A DNA stretch of 24,357 nucleotides from a virus: IMG/VR virus record IMGVR_UViG_3300030520_001144, positions 1-24,357 of that record, one strand, 5' to 3'. Position numbers and translations under genes: made by a program. Below the pieces are notes generated by a model. That model made no database searches, was not told the DNA's origin, and saw nothing but the letters and a program-made list of their open reading frames with translations. Positions 6,912 through 14,013 of this stretch are shown here, in pieces (within the stretch, counting starts at the first letter, position 1; the number at the start of each line of letters is the position of its first letter).

Positions 6912-7619
6912 CTACTGGCGAGCGGCGCTGCTCCGAAGCAGCGTAAAAAATCCGAACAACGAAAGCGCCGCGAGTGCGAACCACGTCAACGCGTAGACGA
7001 GGTGGTTGTTGGGAAAGCGCACGACCGTCAGCCCGCCCAGCGGCCAGCCGCCCGGATGGGGCGTCGCATCCGCATCGACGAAATAGGGTGCGACGCGCGA
7101 TAGTCCTCGGGCGCGGGTGATCGCGGCGACGTCCCGGGAATACCAGCGGCCGCTGCCCGGCTGGTTGGCCTGGAGCAGGCTGCCGCCGGGTTCCGTTAGC
7201 CGCAGGAGACCGGTGACGATCGTCTCGCGATCGCCCGAGGCGTTCGACAGCCGGGGCACCGTCGCGTGCCAAGCGGGCGGTACGAAGCCTCTGTTGACCA
7301 GAACGATGAAGCCCCGGTCGGTTTGAAGCGGACTCATCAGCCAGAAGCCCGGCCCCTGCTCGGTCAGCGCCTGGACGAGCGTATCGCGCCCGGCAAGGAA
7401 ATGACCGCGAACCTCAACGTGACGATAGGCGTCGTCCGCGGCGGTCACGCGATCCCAGCGCGGTTCGCCGGGCGGAGACACGGGCGGCGCGTGGACCCGC
7501 TGGTCGACGGCCTCGATCAGCGCGAGTTTCCAAGCGCGCCGCTCCATCTGCCACACGCCGAGCGCGCAGAAGGAGAGCGTCGCGACCAGGCAAAGCGTGA
7601 GGAAAAGCCAGCGTTTCAT
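6912..7619 (-). CDS. SURF1-family cytochrome oxidase assembly protein
   Basis: Inner-membrane assembly factor for the haem a site of aa3-type cytochrome c oxidase. It has 235 aa, normal for bacterial SURF1. It shows the expected two-helix layout: an N-terminal membrane segment (about 4-22, LFLTLCLVATLSFCALGVWQ) and a C-terminal one (about 209-229, LVYALTWFALAALSLFGFF). Between them is the periplasmic domain with VLVNRGFVP (about 111-119) and the typical NNHLVYALTWF entry to the last helix. ACAGGA lies just upstream of the ATG. In many relatives it follows cox genes; here it stands alone, divergent from the ABC-F gene across 205 nt, with no cox gene in view. It is core chromosome flanking the island. 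Confidence 0.93.
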   Translation of the reverse strand: MKRWLFLTLCLVATLSFCALGVWQMERRAWKLALIEAVDQRVHAPPVSPPGEPRWDRVTAADDAYRHVEVRGHFLAGRDTLVQALTEQGPGFWLMSPLQTDRGFIVLVNRGFVPPAWHATVPRLSNASGDRETIVTGLLRLTEPGGSLLQANQPGSGRWYSRDVAAITRARGLSRVAPYFVDADATPHPGGWPLGGLTVVRFPNNHLVYALTWFALAALSLFGFFTLLRSSAARQ

Positions 7620-7824
7620 TCCTGTCCCGTAACGCGTCGCCGTTCCGCATGCGAGTGGCGATCATGCCGATAGCCCGCTATGCTGGCAGTCGCATTTTGT
7701 GCGAGGGCGGTGCCAGCTTCAGGCGAGACCCCGCCACGCCGGCAAGGGCCCGAGCGGCCGCGACCGGGCGTGCGTCGATTCAGCCCCCTTTGTGCATCGC
7801 ACCAATGCTGCTACGCGCCCGCCC

Positions 7825-9699
7825 ATGCTTTCCTATCGCGACATCACCGTGCGGCTCGGCGGCCGGGCCATCATCGAGGGCGCCTCCGCGTCGATCCCGC
7901 CCAAGGCGCGCGTCGGGTTCATCGGGCGTAACGGCGCGGGCAAGTCGACGCTGATGAAGGTGCTCGCCGGGATGCTCGATGCCGACAGCGGGTCGGTCGA
8001 CATGCCGCGCGGCGCCAAGTTCGGCTATCTGCGCCAGGATGCGCCGGGCGGCGCGCTCTCGCCGTTCGAGACCGTGCTCGAAGCCGACACCGAACGCGCC
8101 AGCCTGCTCGCCGAGGCCGAGACCGCGCTCGACCCCGATCGGCTGGGCACGATCTACGAGCGGCTCGACCAGATCGACGCCTATACCGCCCCGGCGCGGG
8201 CGGGCGCGATCCTGAAAGGCCTCGGCTTCGACGACGCCGCGCAGGCGCGCCCGATGGAGAGTTTTTCGGGTGGGTGGCGGATGCGCGTCGCCCTGGCGAG
8301 CCTGCTCTTCACCAACCCCGACCTGCTGCTGCTCGACGAGCCTTCGAACCATCTCGATCTCGAAGCGGTGATGTGGCTCGAAGGATTCCTGCGCGCCTAT
8401 CGTGGGACGATCCTGCTGATCTCCCATGAGCGCGATCTGCTCAACAATGTCGCCGATCATATCCTGCATCTCGATAAGGGCGGGACGACGCTCTACGTCG
8501 GCGGCTATGACGCGTTCGAGCGCCAGCGCGCCGAGCGTGCCGCGCAGCTCGCCTCGGCTGTCGTCAAGCAGGCGGCGCAGCGCGAGAAATTGCAGGCGTT
8601 CGTCGATCGCTGGAAGGCCAAGGCGTCGAAGGCCAAGCAGGCGCAGAGCCGCGTGAAGGCGCTGGCGAAGATGCAGCCGATCGCGGCGATGGCGGACGAT
8701 CCCTCGCTGACCTTCTCCTTCCCCAATCCGGAAGGATTGAAGCCGCCGCTGCTGACGCTCGACAAGGCGTCGGTGGGCTATGAGGCGGGCAAGCCGATCC
8801 TGTCGCGGCTGATGCTGCGGCTCGATCCGGACGACCGCGTCGCGCTGCTCGGCCGCAACGGCAACGGCAAGACGACGCTCGCCAAATTGCTCGCGGGCGA
8901 TCTCGCGGCGATGGACGGCGTGGTGACCTCCGCGCCCAAGCTGACCGTCGGCTATTTCACTCAGTATCAGGTCGAGGAACTCGATCCGACCGATACGCCC
9001 GTCGATCTGATGGGCCGGCTGATGAAGGGCGCGGCGCCGGCGGCGGTGCGTTCGCAGCTCGGCCGTTTCGGCTTTTCCGGCGACAAGGCGCTGACGAAGG
9101 TCGGCAAGCTGTCGGGCGGCGAGCGCGCGCGGCTGGCGCTGGCGCTGGTGACGCATTCGGCGCCGCATCTGCTGATCCTCGACGAGCCGACCAACCATCT
9201 CGACGTCGACACGCGCGAGGCGCTCGTCCAGGCGCTCGCCGAATATCGCGGTGCGGTCGTCGTGGTCAGCCACGATCGCCACATGCTCGAGCTGGTCGCG
9301 GATCGGCTGGTGCTCGTCGATCAGGGCACCGCGCAGGAATATGACGGCACGATCGACGATTATGCCAAGTTCATCATCTCGGGCGGCAGCGGCGAGGCCA
9401 AGCCCGCGTCGGCGGGCGGCGTTGGTGCCCGCAAGGAGGATCGCAAGGCGGCCGCCGATCGCCGTGAGGCGACGCAGGGCATCCGCACGCGGATCAAGGA
9501 CGCCGAGACCGAGATGGCGCGGCTCGCCAAGTCGATCGCCGACATCGACGCGGCGCTGGCCGGAACGCCGCCGACGCCCGCGATGAAGCTGATGACGATG
9601 GGCCAGCTGATGAAGCGCCGTGGCGACGTCGAGCGGCTGCAGGCCGCGGTCGAGGCGGAGTGGATCGAGGCGACCGAAGCGCTGGAAGCGGCGGGGTAG
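7825..9699 (+). CDS. ABC-F family ATPase (YheS-like)
   Basis: A soluble protein with two ATP-binding cassettes and no membrane domain. ABC-F proteins bind ribosomes and act in translation or, in some branches, antibiotic protection; the exact role here is unknown. It has 624 aa from MLSYRDITV. Cassette 1: Walker A GRNGAGKS (34-41), signature SGGWR (148-152), Walker B LLLLDEP (167-173). A linker at about 232-300 holds coiled-coil arms (Lys/Gln/Arg-rich). Cassette 2: Walker A GRNGNGKT (343-350), signature LSGGERARLALA, Walker B LLILDEPTNHLD (449-460). A C-terminal coiled coil runs about 535-622. The ATG at 7825 starts the family's normal N-terminus. No SD is visible, and an earlier in-frame ATG (7699) adds only Arg/Pro-rich sequence. 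Confidence 0.93.
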   Translation: MLSYRDITVRLGGRAIIEGASASIPPKARVGFIGRNGAGKSTLMKVLAGMLDADSGSVDMPRGAKFGYLRQDAPGGALSPFETVLEADTERASLLAEAETALDPDRLGTIYERLDQIDAYTAPARAGAILKGLGFDDAAQARPMESFSGGWRMRVALASLLFTNPDLLLLDEPSNHLDLEAVMWLEGFLRAYRGTILLISHERDLLNNVADHILHLDKGGTTLYVGGYDAFERQRAERAAQLASAVVKQAAQREKLQAFVDRWKAKASKAKQAQSRVKALAKMQPIAAMADDPSLTFSFPNPEGLKPPLLTLDKASVGYEAGKPILSRLMLRLDPDDRVALLGRNGNGKTTLAKLLAGDLAAMDGVVTSAPKLTVGYFTQYQVEELDPTDTPVDLMGRLMKGAAPAAVRSQLGRFGFSGDKALTKVGKLSGGERARLALALVTHSAPHLLILDEPTNHLDVDTREALVQALAEYRGAVVVVSHDRHMLELVADRLVLVDQGTAQEYDGTIDDYAKFIISGGSGEAKPASAGGVGARKEDRKAAADRREATQGIRTRIKDAETEMARLAKSIADIDAALAGTPPTPAMKLMTMGQLMKRRGDVERLQAAVEAEWIEATEALEAAG

Positions 9700-9710
9700 A
9701 GCGGTAAAAA

Positions 9711-9866
9711 TCCCCCCTGCAAGGGGAGGGGGACCAGCCGCAGGCTGGTGGAGGGGTGGAGGCCTGGTGATACGAGTCTGCCGCTCGGTGCCGTATCCGT
9801 ACCGTCCGGCCTCCACCCCTCCACCCCCGGCTGCGCCGGCGGTCCCCCTCCCCTGCAAGGGGAGGA
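9711..9866. repeat. Palindromic intergenic repeat, family A (A1)
   Basis: This is a large imperfect palindrome. The left arm (9711-9763) starts CCCCCTGCAAGGGG and ends GGAGGGGTGGAGGCC. The right arm (about 9808-9866) is its reverse complement apart from a variable inner hairpin, starting GGCCTCCACCCCTCC and ending CCCTGCAAGGGGAGG. Each arm is itself a hairpin, so it resembles a pair of REP units. It fills the gap after the ABC-F gene and may also end that transcript. Related copies lie at 11775-11914, 15185-15340 and, more divergent, 22046-22143. Confidence 0.85.
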
Positions 9867-9894
9867 CCAAATAACCAAATACGCACCTTATCGC

Positions 9895-9923
9895 TTGACA
9901 GCGAACCGCTGATCTGACATAAG
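9895..9923 (+). promoter_or_regulatory. Sigma70-type promoter before the virion cluster
   Basis: TTGACA (9895-9900) is an exact -35 consensus. After a 17-nt spacer comes CATAAG (9918-9923), matching four of six -10 positions. It points into the virion cluster, whose first gene starts at 10004, giving a leader of roughly 70 nt. A near-consensus housekeeping promoter is unexpected for a cluster that, in other GTA hosts, is kept off in most cells. Computed from the sequence by eye only; no transcription data. Confidence 0.65.
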
Positions 9924-9948
9924 CAGGGCACGCTCAGAAATTGCGTCG

Positions 9949-9982
9949 AGGGCCGGGCGGTGGCGACACCGTTTCCGGCCCT
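9949..9982 (+). promoter_or_regulatory. Leader hairpin with GCGA tetraloop
   Basis: AGGGCCGG (9949-9956) pairs with CCGGCCCT (9975-9982). Inside, CGGTG (9958-9962) pairs with CACCG (9967-9971) around the GNRA-type loop GCGA. That gives about 13 bp with one small internal loop. It lies between the promoter and the first virion gene, 22 nt before the ATG. No T-run follows, so it does not look like a simple terminator. It could be an RNA-binding-protein or antitermination site, or a stability element. Structure seen; role inferred. Confidence 0.5.
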
Positions 9983-10003
9983 TGGCATGTCCGGGGAACG
10001 TGA

Positions 10004-10450
10004 ATGGCGACGAAGCGGACGATTGTGCCGGCGGGGCCGGCAAATTGGACCAAGACGCGCGAGCGGACCTTCCTCGAACATCTCGCGCTCAGTTCGAACG
10101 TAGCGGCATCCGAGCGGGTCGCGCTGGTGCCGCCGGGTGCCGCGTACCGTCACCGCATCAAGTCGGCGGACTTCCGCCGCAATTGGGAGACGGCGCTCAA
10201 GGAGGGCTATGACCGGCTCGAACTCGCGATGCTCGAGCGCGCGATCAACGGCGTCACCGTCGAGACGACGGCTGCGAACGGCAAGAAGACGAAGAAGATC
10301 GAATATTCCGAAGGTGCGGCGATGACGCTGCTTAAGGCGCACCGCGCTTCCGTCGCTGCGATCAACGCTTCTCAGGCTGCCAATGCGGCGGAGGCCGACA
10401 TCCTTCTGGTGATCGACGGCATGGCGCGGCGGATCGGTCATGGCGATTAA
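10004..10450 (+). CDS. Putative small terminase (GTA g1-like)
   Basis: A 148-aa protein in the place of the small terminase, which recognises or holds DNA for packaging by TerL. Residues about 18-75 (TRERTFLEHLALSSNVAASE to EGYDRLELAML) follow the pattern of phage helix-turn-helix packaging proteins: a helix, a short turn at SNVAA, a Tyr-Arg recognition stretch (AYRHRIKSADFRRNWE) and a third helix. The rest is helical, with a Lys-rich segment (about 85-95) that could touch DNA. GGGGAA lies 5 nt before the ATG. The stop lies 11 nt inside the large terminase gene, so the two are coupled. Family assignment is by pattern and position. Confidence 0.75.
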   Translation: MATKRTIVPAGPANWTKTRERTFLEHLALSSNVAASERVALVPPGAAYRHRIKSADFRRNWETALKEGYDRLELAMLERAINGVTVETTAANGKKTKKIEYSEGAAMTLLKAHRASVAAINASQAANAAEADILLVIDGMARRIGHGD

Positions 10451-11768
10451 GCGCGAACTGCTCAGTCTGACCGCGGGCGAGCTGGCGCGGATGAGCCAAG
10501 CGGACAGGGACAAGGCGTTTGAGGGGGTCGACGACGCCAGCCGCCAGACGCTGAAGACCTTTTGGCCGTTCCGGATCATGCCGGGGCAAGCGCCGCCGCC
10601 GGGCGACTGGCGCGTGTGGCTGCTGATGGCGGGGCGCGGCTTCGGCAAGACGCGGTGCGGTGCCGAATGGGTGCGGGGGCTGGCCGAACAGGATGGCCGC
10701 GCGCGGATCGCGCTGGTCGCGGCGACGATGGCGGAGGCGCGCAGCGTGATGGTGGAGGGCGTCAGCGGGCTGCTCGCGATTGCGCCGGCCGGCCTGCGCC
10801 CGCATTGGGAGCCATCGCTGCGCCGGCTCCGCTGGCCGGGCGGCGCGACCGCGACGCTGTTCGCGGCGAGCGAACCGGAAGGGTTGCGCGGGCCGCAGCA
10901 TAGCCACGCCTGGTGCGACGAGATCGCCAAATGGCCATATGGCATCGAGACGTGGGACAATCTCGCGATGGGGCTCCGGCTAGGCGACCGGCCGCGGATC
11001 GTGGCGACGACGACGCCGCGTCCGGTGCCGCTCGTGCGGATGCTGGTGGCGCGCGACGATGTCGCGACGACGGGCGGGCGGACGGAAGACAATCGCGAGC
11101 ATCTCGCGGCCGATTTCCTCGACGCGATGGCGGCGGGCTATGCCGGCACGCGGCTCGGCCGGCAGGAGTTGGACGGCGAGCTGATCGAGGAGGCCGAGGG
11201 CGCGCTGTGGAGCCGCGCGCTGATCGAGCGTTGCCGCGTGCGGCAGGCGCCCGGGGCGGTGCGCGTCGTCGTCGGTGTCGATCCGCCGGCGGGGGCGGGC
11301 GCGGCGTCGGATGCGTGCGGGATCGTCGTCGTGGCGCTTGGCGCGGACGGCATCGGCTATGTGCTCGAGGATGCCAGCGTGCAGGGGCTCGGCCCCGAGG
11401 GCTGGGCGCACGCGGTGTCGCTCGCCGCCGAACGGCACGATGCGGACCGGGTGATCGCCGAGGCGAACAACGGCGGCGCGATGGTCGAGAGCGTGTTGCG
11501 CGCGGCATCGGCGACGCTGCCGGTGAAGCTGGTTCATGCCTCGCGCGGAAAATCGGCGCGGGCGGAGCCGGTGGCGGTGCTCTACGAGAAGGGGCGGGTG
11601 GCGCATGTCGGCGCCTTCCCCGCGCTCGAGGACGAGATGGCGGGGCTGTTGCTCGACGGTTCTTACGTGGGCCCGGGGCGGTCGCCCGATCGCGCGGACG
11701 CGCTGGTGTGGGCGATGCATGCGCTGCTGCTGACGGGGCAGGCGCGGCCGGGATTGCGGACTTTGTAG
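10440..11768 (+). CDS. terL: Large terminase subunit (GTA g2-like)
   Basis: Packaging motor of 442 aa. The ATPase domain (about 45-215) has Walker A AGRGFGKT (64-71), an acidic pair at the end of Walker B (HAWCDE, D160/E161) and the coupling motif ATTTPRP (189-195). The RNase H-like nuclease domain (about 270-430) has its first acidic residue in VVVGVDPP (D281). The second is likely E341 in RVIAEANN, and the third is among D417/D420 in SPDRADALVWA. Length and order match GTA and HK97-type TerL proteins. All catalytic acids are present, so it is likely active. The ATG overlaps the upstream gene by 11 nt; the SD is weak, which suggests coupled translation. Confidence 0.96.
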   Translation: MAIKRELLSLTAGELARMSQADRDKAFEGVDDASRQTLKTFWPFRIMPGQAPPPGDWRVWLLMAGRGFGKTRCGAEWVRGLAEQDGRARIALVAATMAEARSVMVEGVSGLLAIAPAGLRPHWEPSLRRLRWPGGATATLFAASEPEGLRGPQHSHAWCDEIAKWPYGIETWDNLAMGLRLGDRPRIVATTTPRPVPLVRMLVARDDVATTGGRTEDNREHLAADFLDAMAAGYAGTRLGRQELDGELIEEAEGALWSRALIERCRVRQAPGAVRVVVGVDPPAGAGAASDACGIVVVALGADGIGYVLEDASVQGLGPEGWAHAVSLAAERHDADRVIAEANNGGAMVESVLRAASATLPVKLVHASRGKSARAEPVAVLYEKGRVAHVGAFPALEDEMAGLLLDGSYVGPGRSPDRADALVWAMHALLLTGQARPGLRTL

Positions 11769-11774
11769 ATAAAA

Positions 11775-11914
11775 TCCTCCCCTGCAAGGGGAGGGGGACC
11801 GCTCGCGAAGCGAGTGGTGGAGGGGTGTCAACCTCGGAGGCCGGGCGCCCGTCAGTCGCGTGTTCTACCCCTCCACCATCCTTCGGATGGTCCCCCTCCT
11901 CCTCCGGGGGAGGA
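11775..11914. repeat. Palindromic intergenic repeat, family A (A2)
   Basis: The left arm starts CCTCCCCTGCAAGGGGAGG and holds the hairpin CGCTCGCGAAGCGAG. The right arm (about 11865-11914) starts CTACCCCTCCACCATCC and ends in a different outer hairpin, CCTCCTCCGGGGGAGG. The two arms still pair over GGTGGAGGGGT and GGGGGACC. It fills the gap between the large terminase stop and the portal gene. The portal SD (AGAAGGA) starts 11-12 nt after the repeat, which therefore leaves it intact. Confidence 0.85.
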
Positions 11915-11938
11915 TCATAGAAAACAGAAGGATTCCCC

Positions 11939-13078
11939 ATGCGGCTTTTCGGATGGAAGGCGGCGCGCAGCGGCGCGCGGCCGGTGCTGACGCGCGCGTT
12001 CGGCGTGACCGGCGGGATCGGCGGGCCCACGCGAGGCGACTGGCCGAGTGGCTACGAGGCGCAGGTCCGCGCGGCCTATCTCGGCAATGCGGTGGCGCAA
12101 CGCGCGGTGCGGATCGTCGCGGAGAGCGCGGGCGGCGTCACGATTGATGTGGCGAGTGACGACCATCCGGTGGCGGGGCTGCTCGCAGGCATGGGCCAGC
12201 CGCTGATCGAGACGGTGGCGGCGCAGCTGCTGCTCCACGGCAACGCCTTCGTCCAGATCCTCGCAGACGCCGACGGCATGCCCGCGATGCTGTTCGCGCT
12301 GCGCCCCGAGCGCGTCACCATCGAGCCAGACGCGACCGGCTGGCCCGCCGCCTTCGTCTACCGCGCCGCCGGTCAGGCGTTGCGGATTCCGGTGGCGGCG
12401 CCCGATGGCCGGCCGGGCCTCGTCCACATCCGCACGATGCACCCGCTCGACGATCAATATGGCCTGGGCTGCCTGGGAGCCGCTGCCGGCCCGGTCGCGA
12501 TCCACAACGCCGCGACGCGCTGGAACAAGGCGCTCCTGGATAACGCAGCGCGACCCTCGGGCGCACTGGTTTATGATCCGGGCGACCCAGGCGCGACGCT
12601 GTCGCCCGATCAGTTCGCGCGGCTCAAGAGCGAGATGGAGGCGGGGTTTTCGGGGAGCGGCAACGCGGGGCGGCCGATGCTGCTCGAGGGCGGGCTCAAA
12701 TGGCAGGCGCTGAGCCTGACCCCTGCCGATATGGATTTCATCAACCTCAAGGCGGCGGCGGCGCGGGAAATCGCGCTGGCGTTCGGGGTGCCGCCGATGC
12801 TGCTCGGGCTGCCCGGCGACAACACCTACGCCAATTACAGCGAGGCCAATCGCGCGCTGTGGCGGCTGACGATCCTGCCGCTCGCGGACAAGATCGTCGC
12901 GGCGCTGGGGTGCGCGCTGGCGGCGTGGTGGCCGGACCTGACGCTGGCGATCGACCTCGACGCGATCCCCGCGCTGGCGGCGGACCGCACCGCATTGTGG
13001 TCGCAGGTGTCGGCGGCCGATTTCCTCGGCGACGACGAGAAGCGCGCGATTCTCGGCTTCGGGCCGCGAAATGCATGA
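11939..13078 (+). CDS. HK97-type portal protein (GTA g3-like)
   Basis: Dodecameric portal at the head vertex through which DNA enters and leaves. It has 379 aa, close to the usual 390-400 for GTA portals. Family signs are the N-terminal clip start (YLGNAVAQRAVRIVAE, about 44-59), the WNKALLDNAARPSG stretch (about 195-208), the MEAGFSGSGNAGRPMLLEGG loop (about 230-249) and the stem/crown region FGVPPMLLG followed by YANYSEANRALWRLTILPL (about 277-310). AGAAGGA lies about 7 nt upstream of the ATG, a strong SD. It ends within two codons of a family B repeat. Confidence 0.95.
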   Translation: MRLFGWKAARSGARPVLTRAFGVTGGIGGPTRGDWPSGYEAQVRAAYLGNAVAQRAVRIVAESAGGVTIDVASDDHPVAGLLAGMGQPLIETVAAQLLLHGNAFVQILADADGMPAMLFALRPERVTIEPDATGWPAAFVYRAAGQALRIPVAAPDGRPGLVHIRTMHPLDDQYGLGCLGAAAGPVAIHNAATRWNKALLDNAARPSGALVYDPGDPGATLSPDQFARLKSEMEAGFSGSGNAGRPMLLEGGLKWQALSLTPADMDFINLKAAAAREIALAFGVPPMLLGLPGDNTYANYSEANRALWRLTILPLADKIVAALGCALAAWWPDLTLAIDLDAIPALAADRTALWSQVSAADFLGDDEKRAILGFGPRNA

Positions 13079-13081
13079 CGC

Positions 13082-13160
13082 CGTTCCCCCGCGAAGGCGG
13101 GGGCCCAGGGCCGCAGGCGTCGCGCGTGAAACTCTGGACCCCCGCGTACGCGGGGGAACG
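13082..13160. repeat. Palindromic intergenic repeat, family B (B1)
   Basis: The outer arms CGTTCCCCCGCG (13082-13093) and CGCGGGGGAACG (13149-13160) are perfect reverse complements. Each arm also folds on itself (CCCCCGC-gaag-GCGGGGG on the left, CCCCCGC-gtac-GCGGGGG on the right). The middle carries the conserved CCCAGGG and CTCTGGAC parts. It fills the gap between the portal and the DUF6127 gene and ends 12 nt before the next ATG. Copies: 13499-13577 and 16858-16934. Confidence 0.9.
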
Positions 13161-13172
13161 AAGGAACGAAAT

Positions 13173-13493
13173 ATGACCGCCGATACCGAAAGCGCCCTGC
13201 TCGCGCGGCTCGTCGAGCAGGGGCAGACGCAGGGCGTCGATCTGCTCACCATCCGCGCGATCGCGGAGGAGGCAAGCGAATTGGGCGCGGCAAGGGCGCT
13301 CGAAAGGCTCGGCCTCGCCGATACCACCGCGCGCGCCGATCTCGGCGAGCTGCGCCAGCTGCTCTCGGCCTGGCGCGACGCCAAGCGCACCGCGCGCGAC
13401 GTCGTCATCGGCTGGGTGGTGCGCGTCACGCTCGCGGCGCTGATGCTGGGGCTGGCGGTGCGGCTGGGGCTCGTCGCGCTGGTGCGGTCGTGA
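13173..13493 (+). CDS. DUF6127-family small membrane protein
   Basis: A 106-aa protein found between the portal and protease genes in sphingomonad GTA-like clusters (recalled family DUF6127; function unknown). The first 75 residues are soluble and helical (ALLARLVEQGQTQGVDLL, then ARALERLGLADTTARADLGE). One hydrophobic segment (about 81-104, VIGWVVRVTLAALMLGLAV) follows and ends at VRS. The start is the ATG at 13173 with AAGGAA about 7 nt upstream; an open frame from 13071 would merely translate the repeat. A membrane anchor inside a head-gene block is unusual; a role in assembly at the membrane or in release is conceivable but unproven. Confidence 0.85.
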   Translation: MTADTESALLARLVEQGQTQGVDLLTIRAIAEEASELGAARALERLGLADTTARADLGELRQLLSAWRDAKRTARDVVIGWVVRVTLAALMLGLAVRLGLVALVRS

Positions 13494-13498
13494 CTCTC

Positions 13499-13577
13499 CG
13501 TTCTCCCGCGAACGCGGGAGCCCAGGGCTCCGAGCGCCGCGCCTGCAACTCTGGCCTCCCGCGTTCGCGGGAGAACG
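13499..13577. repeat. Palindromic intergenic repeat, family B (B2)
   Basis: The outer arms CGTTCTCCCGCG (13499-13510) and CGCGGGAGAACG (13566-13577) are perfect reverse complements, and each arm holds its own hairpin (CTCCCGC-gaac-GCGGGAG; CTCCCGC-gttc-GCGGGAG). The middle has GCCCAGGG and CTCTGGCC, as in B1. Stem substitutions relative to B1 occur on both strands of the stem, so pairing is kept. It fills the gap between the DUF6127 and protease genes. Confidence 0.9.
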
Positions 13578-13593
13578 AGGAAGGCAAGCAGCC

Positions 13594-14013
13594 ATGAGCC
13601 TCCGCTTCGCCGGCTACGCCGCGCTGTTCGACATGGTCGATCGCGGCGGCGACGTGATCCGCAAGGGCGCCTTCGCGCGCGCCGTCGCCGAGGGCGCCAA
13701 AAGCCTCCCCTTGCTGTGGCAGCACCAGCAGGGCGCGCCGATCGGCCGGATCGAACAGATCGCCGAGGATGCGCGCGGCCTGCGCGTGATCGGCCGGCTC
13801 ACCCCCGACGCCAAGCCCGCCGCCGACGCCGCCGCGCTGCTCCGCGACGGCGCGGTGGGGGGCTTGAGCTTCGGCTACCGCGTGCGCGCCAAGCACCACC
13901 GGCCGGGGGGCCGCGAGCTTACCGATCTCGACCTGGTCGAGGTCTCGCTGGTCACCTTTCCGATGCAGCCCGGCGCGCGCGTGCACGCCCTCCACGAGGA
14001 GAATGACTCATGA
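13594..14013 (+). CDS. HK97-type prohead protease (GTA g4-like)
   Basis: Serine protease of the herpesvirus-like fold that matures the capsid by trimming its N-terminal delta domain. It has 139 aa. The expected residues are visible: catalytic His in LWQHQQGAPIG (H44), Ser in GGLSFGYR (S92), and an acidic residue in DLVEVSLVTFPM (about 114-116). The start RFAGYAALFD is the family's normal N-terminus. The SD is the AGGAAGG stretch some 10 nt upstream, just after repeat B2. The stop overlaps the capsid gene start as ATGA, so protease and substrate are coupled. Confidence 0.95.
   Translation: MSLRFAGYAALFDMVDRGGDVIRKGAFARAVAEGAKSLPLLWQHQQGAPIGRIEQIAEDARGLRVIGRLTPDAKPAADAAALLRDGAVGGLSFGYRVRAKHHRPGGRELTDLDLVEVSLVTFPMQPGARVHALHEENDS

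Noticed and set aside
6790-7272. 160-aa minus-strand frame overlapping the SURF1 gene end
   Set aside because: Arg/Pro-rich, mostly an out-of-frame reading of SURF1.
7780-9870. 696-aa open frame on the minus strand over the ABC-F gene
   Set aside because: It is His/Arg/Gln-rich without family features and lies fully antisense to a clear ABC-F gene. Long antisense frames are normal at this GC content.
11915-13429. 504-aa minus-strand frame over the portal gene
   Set aside because: Arg/Gln/His-rich shadow of portal and repeat sequence with no recognisable domain.
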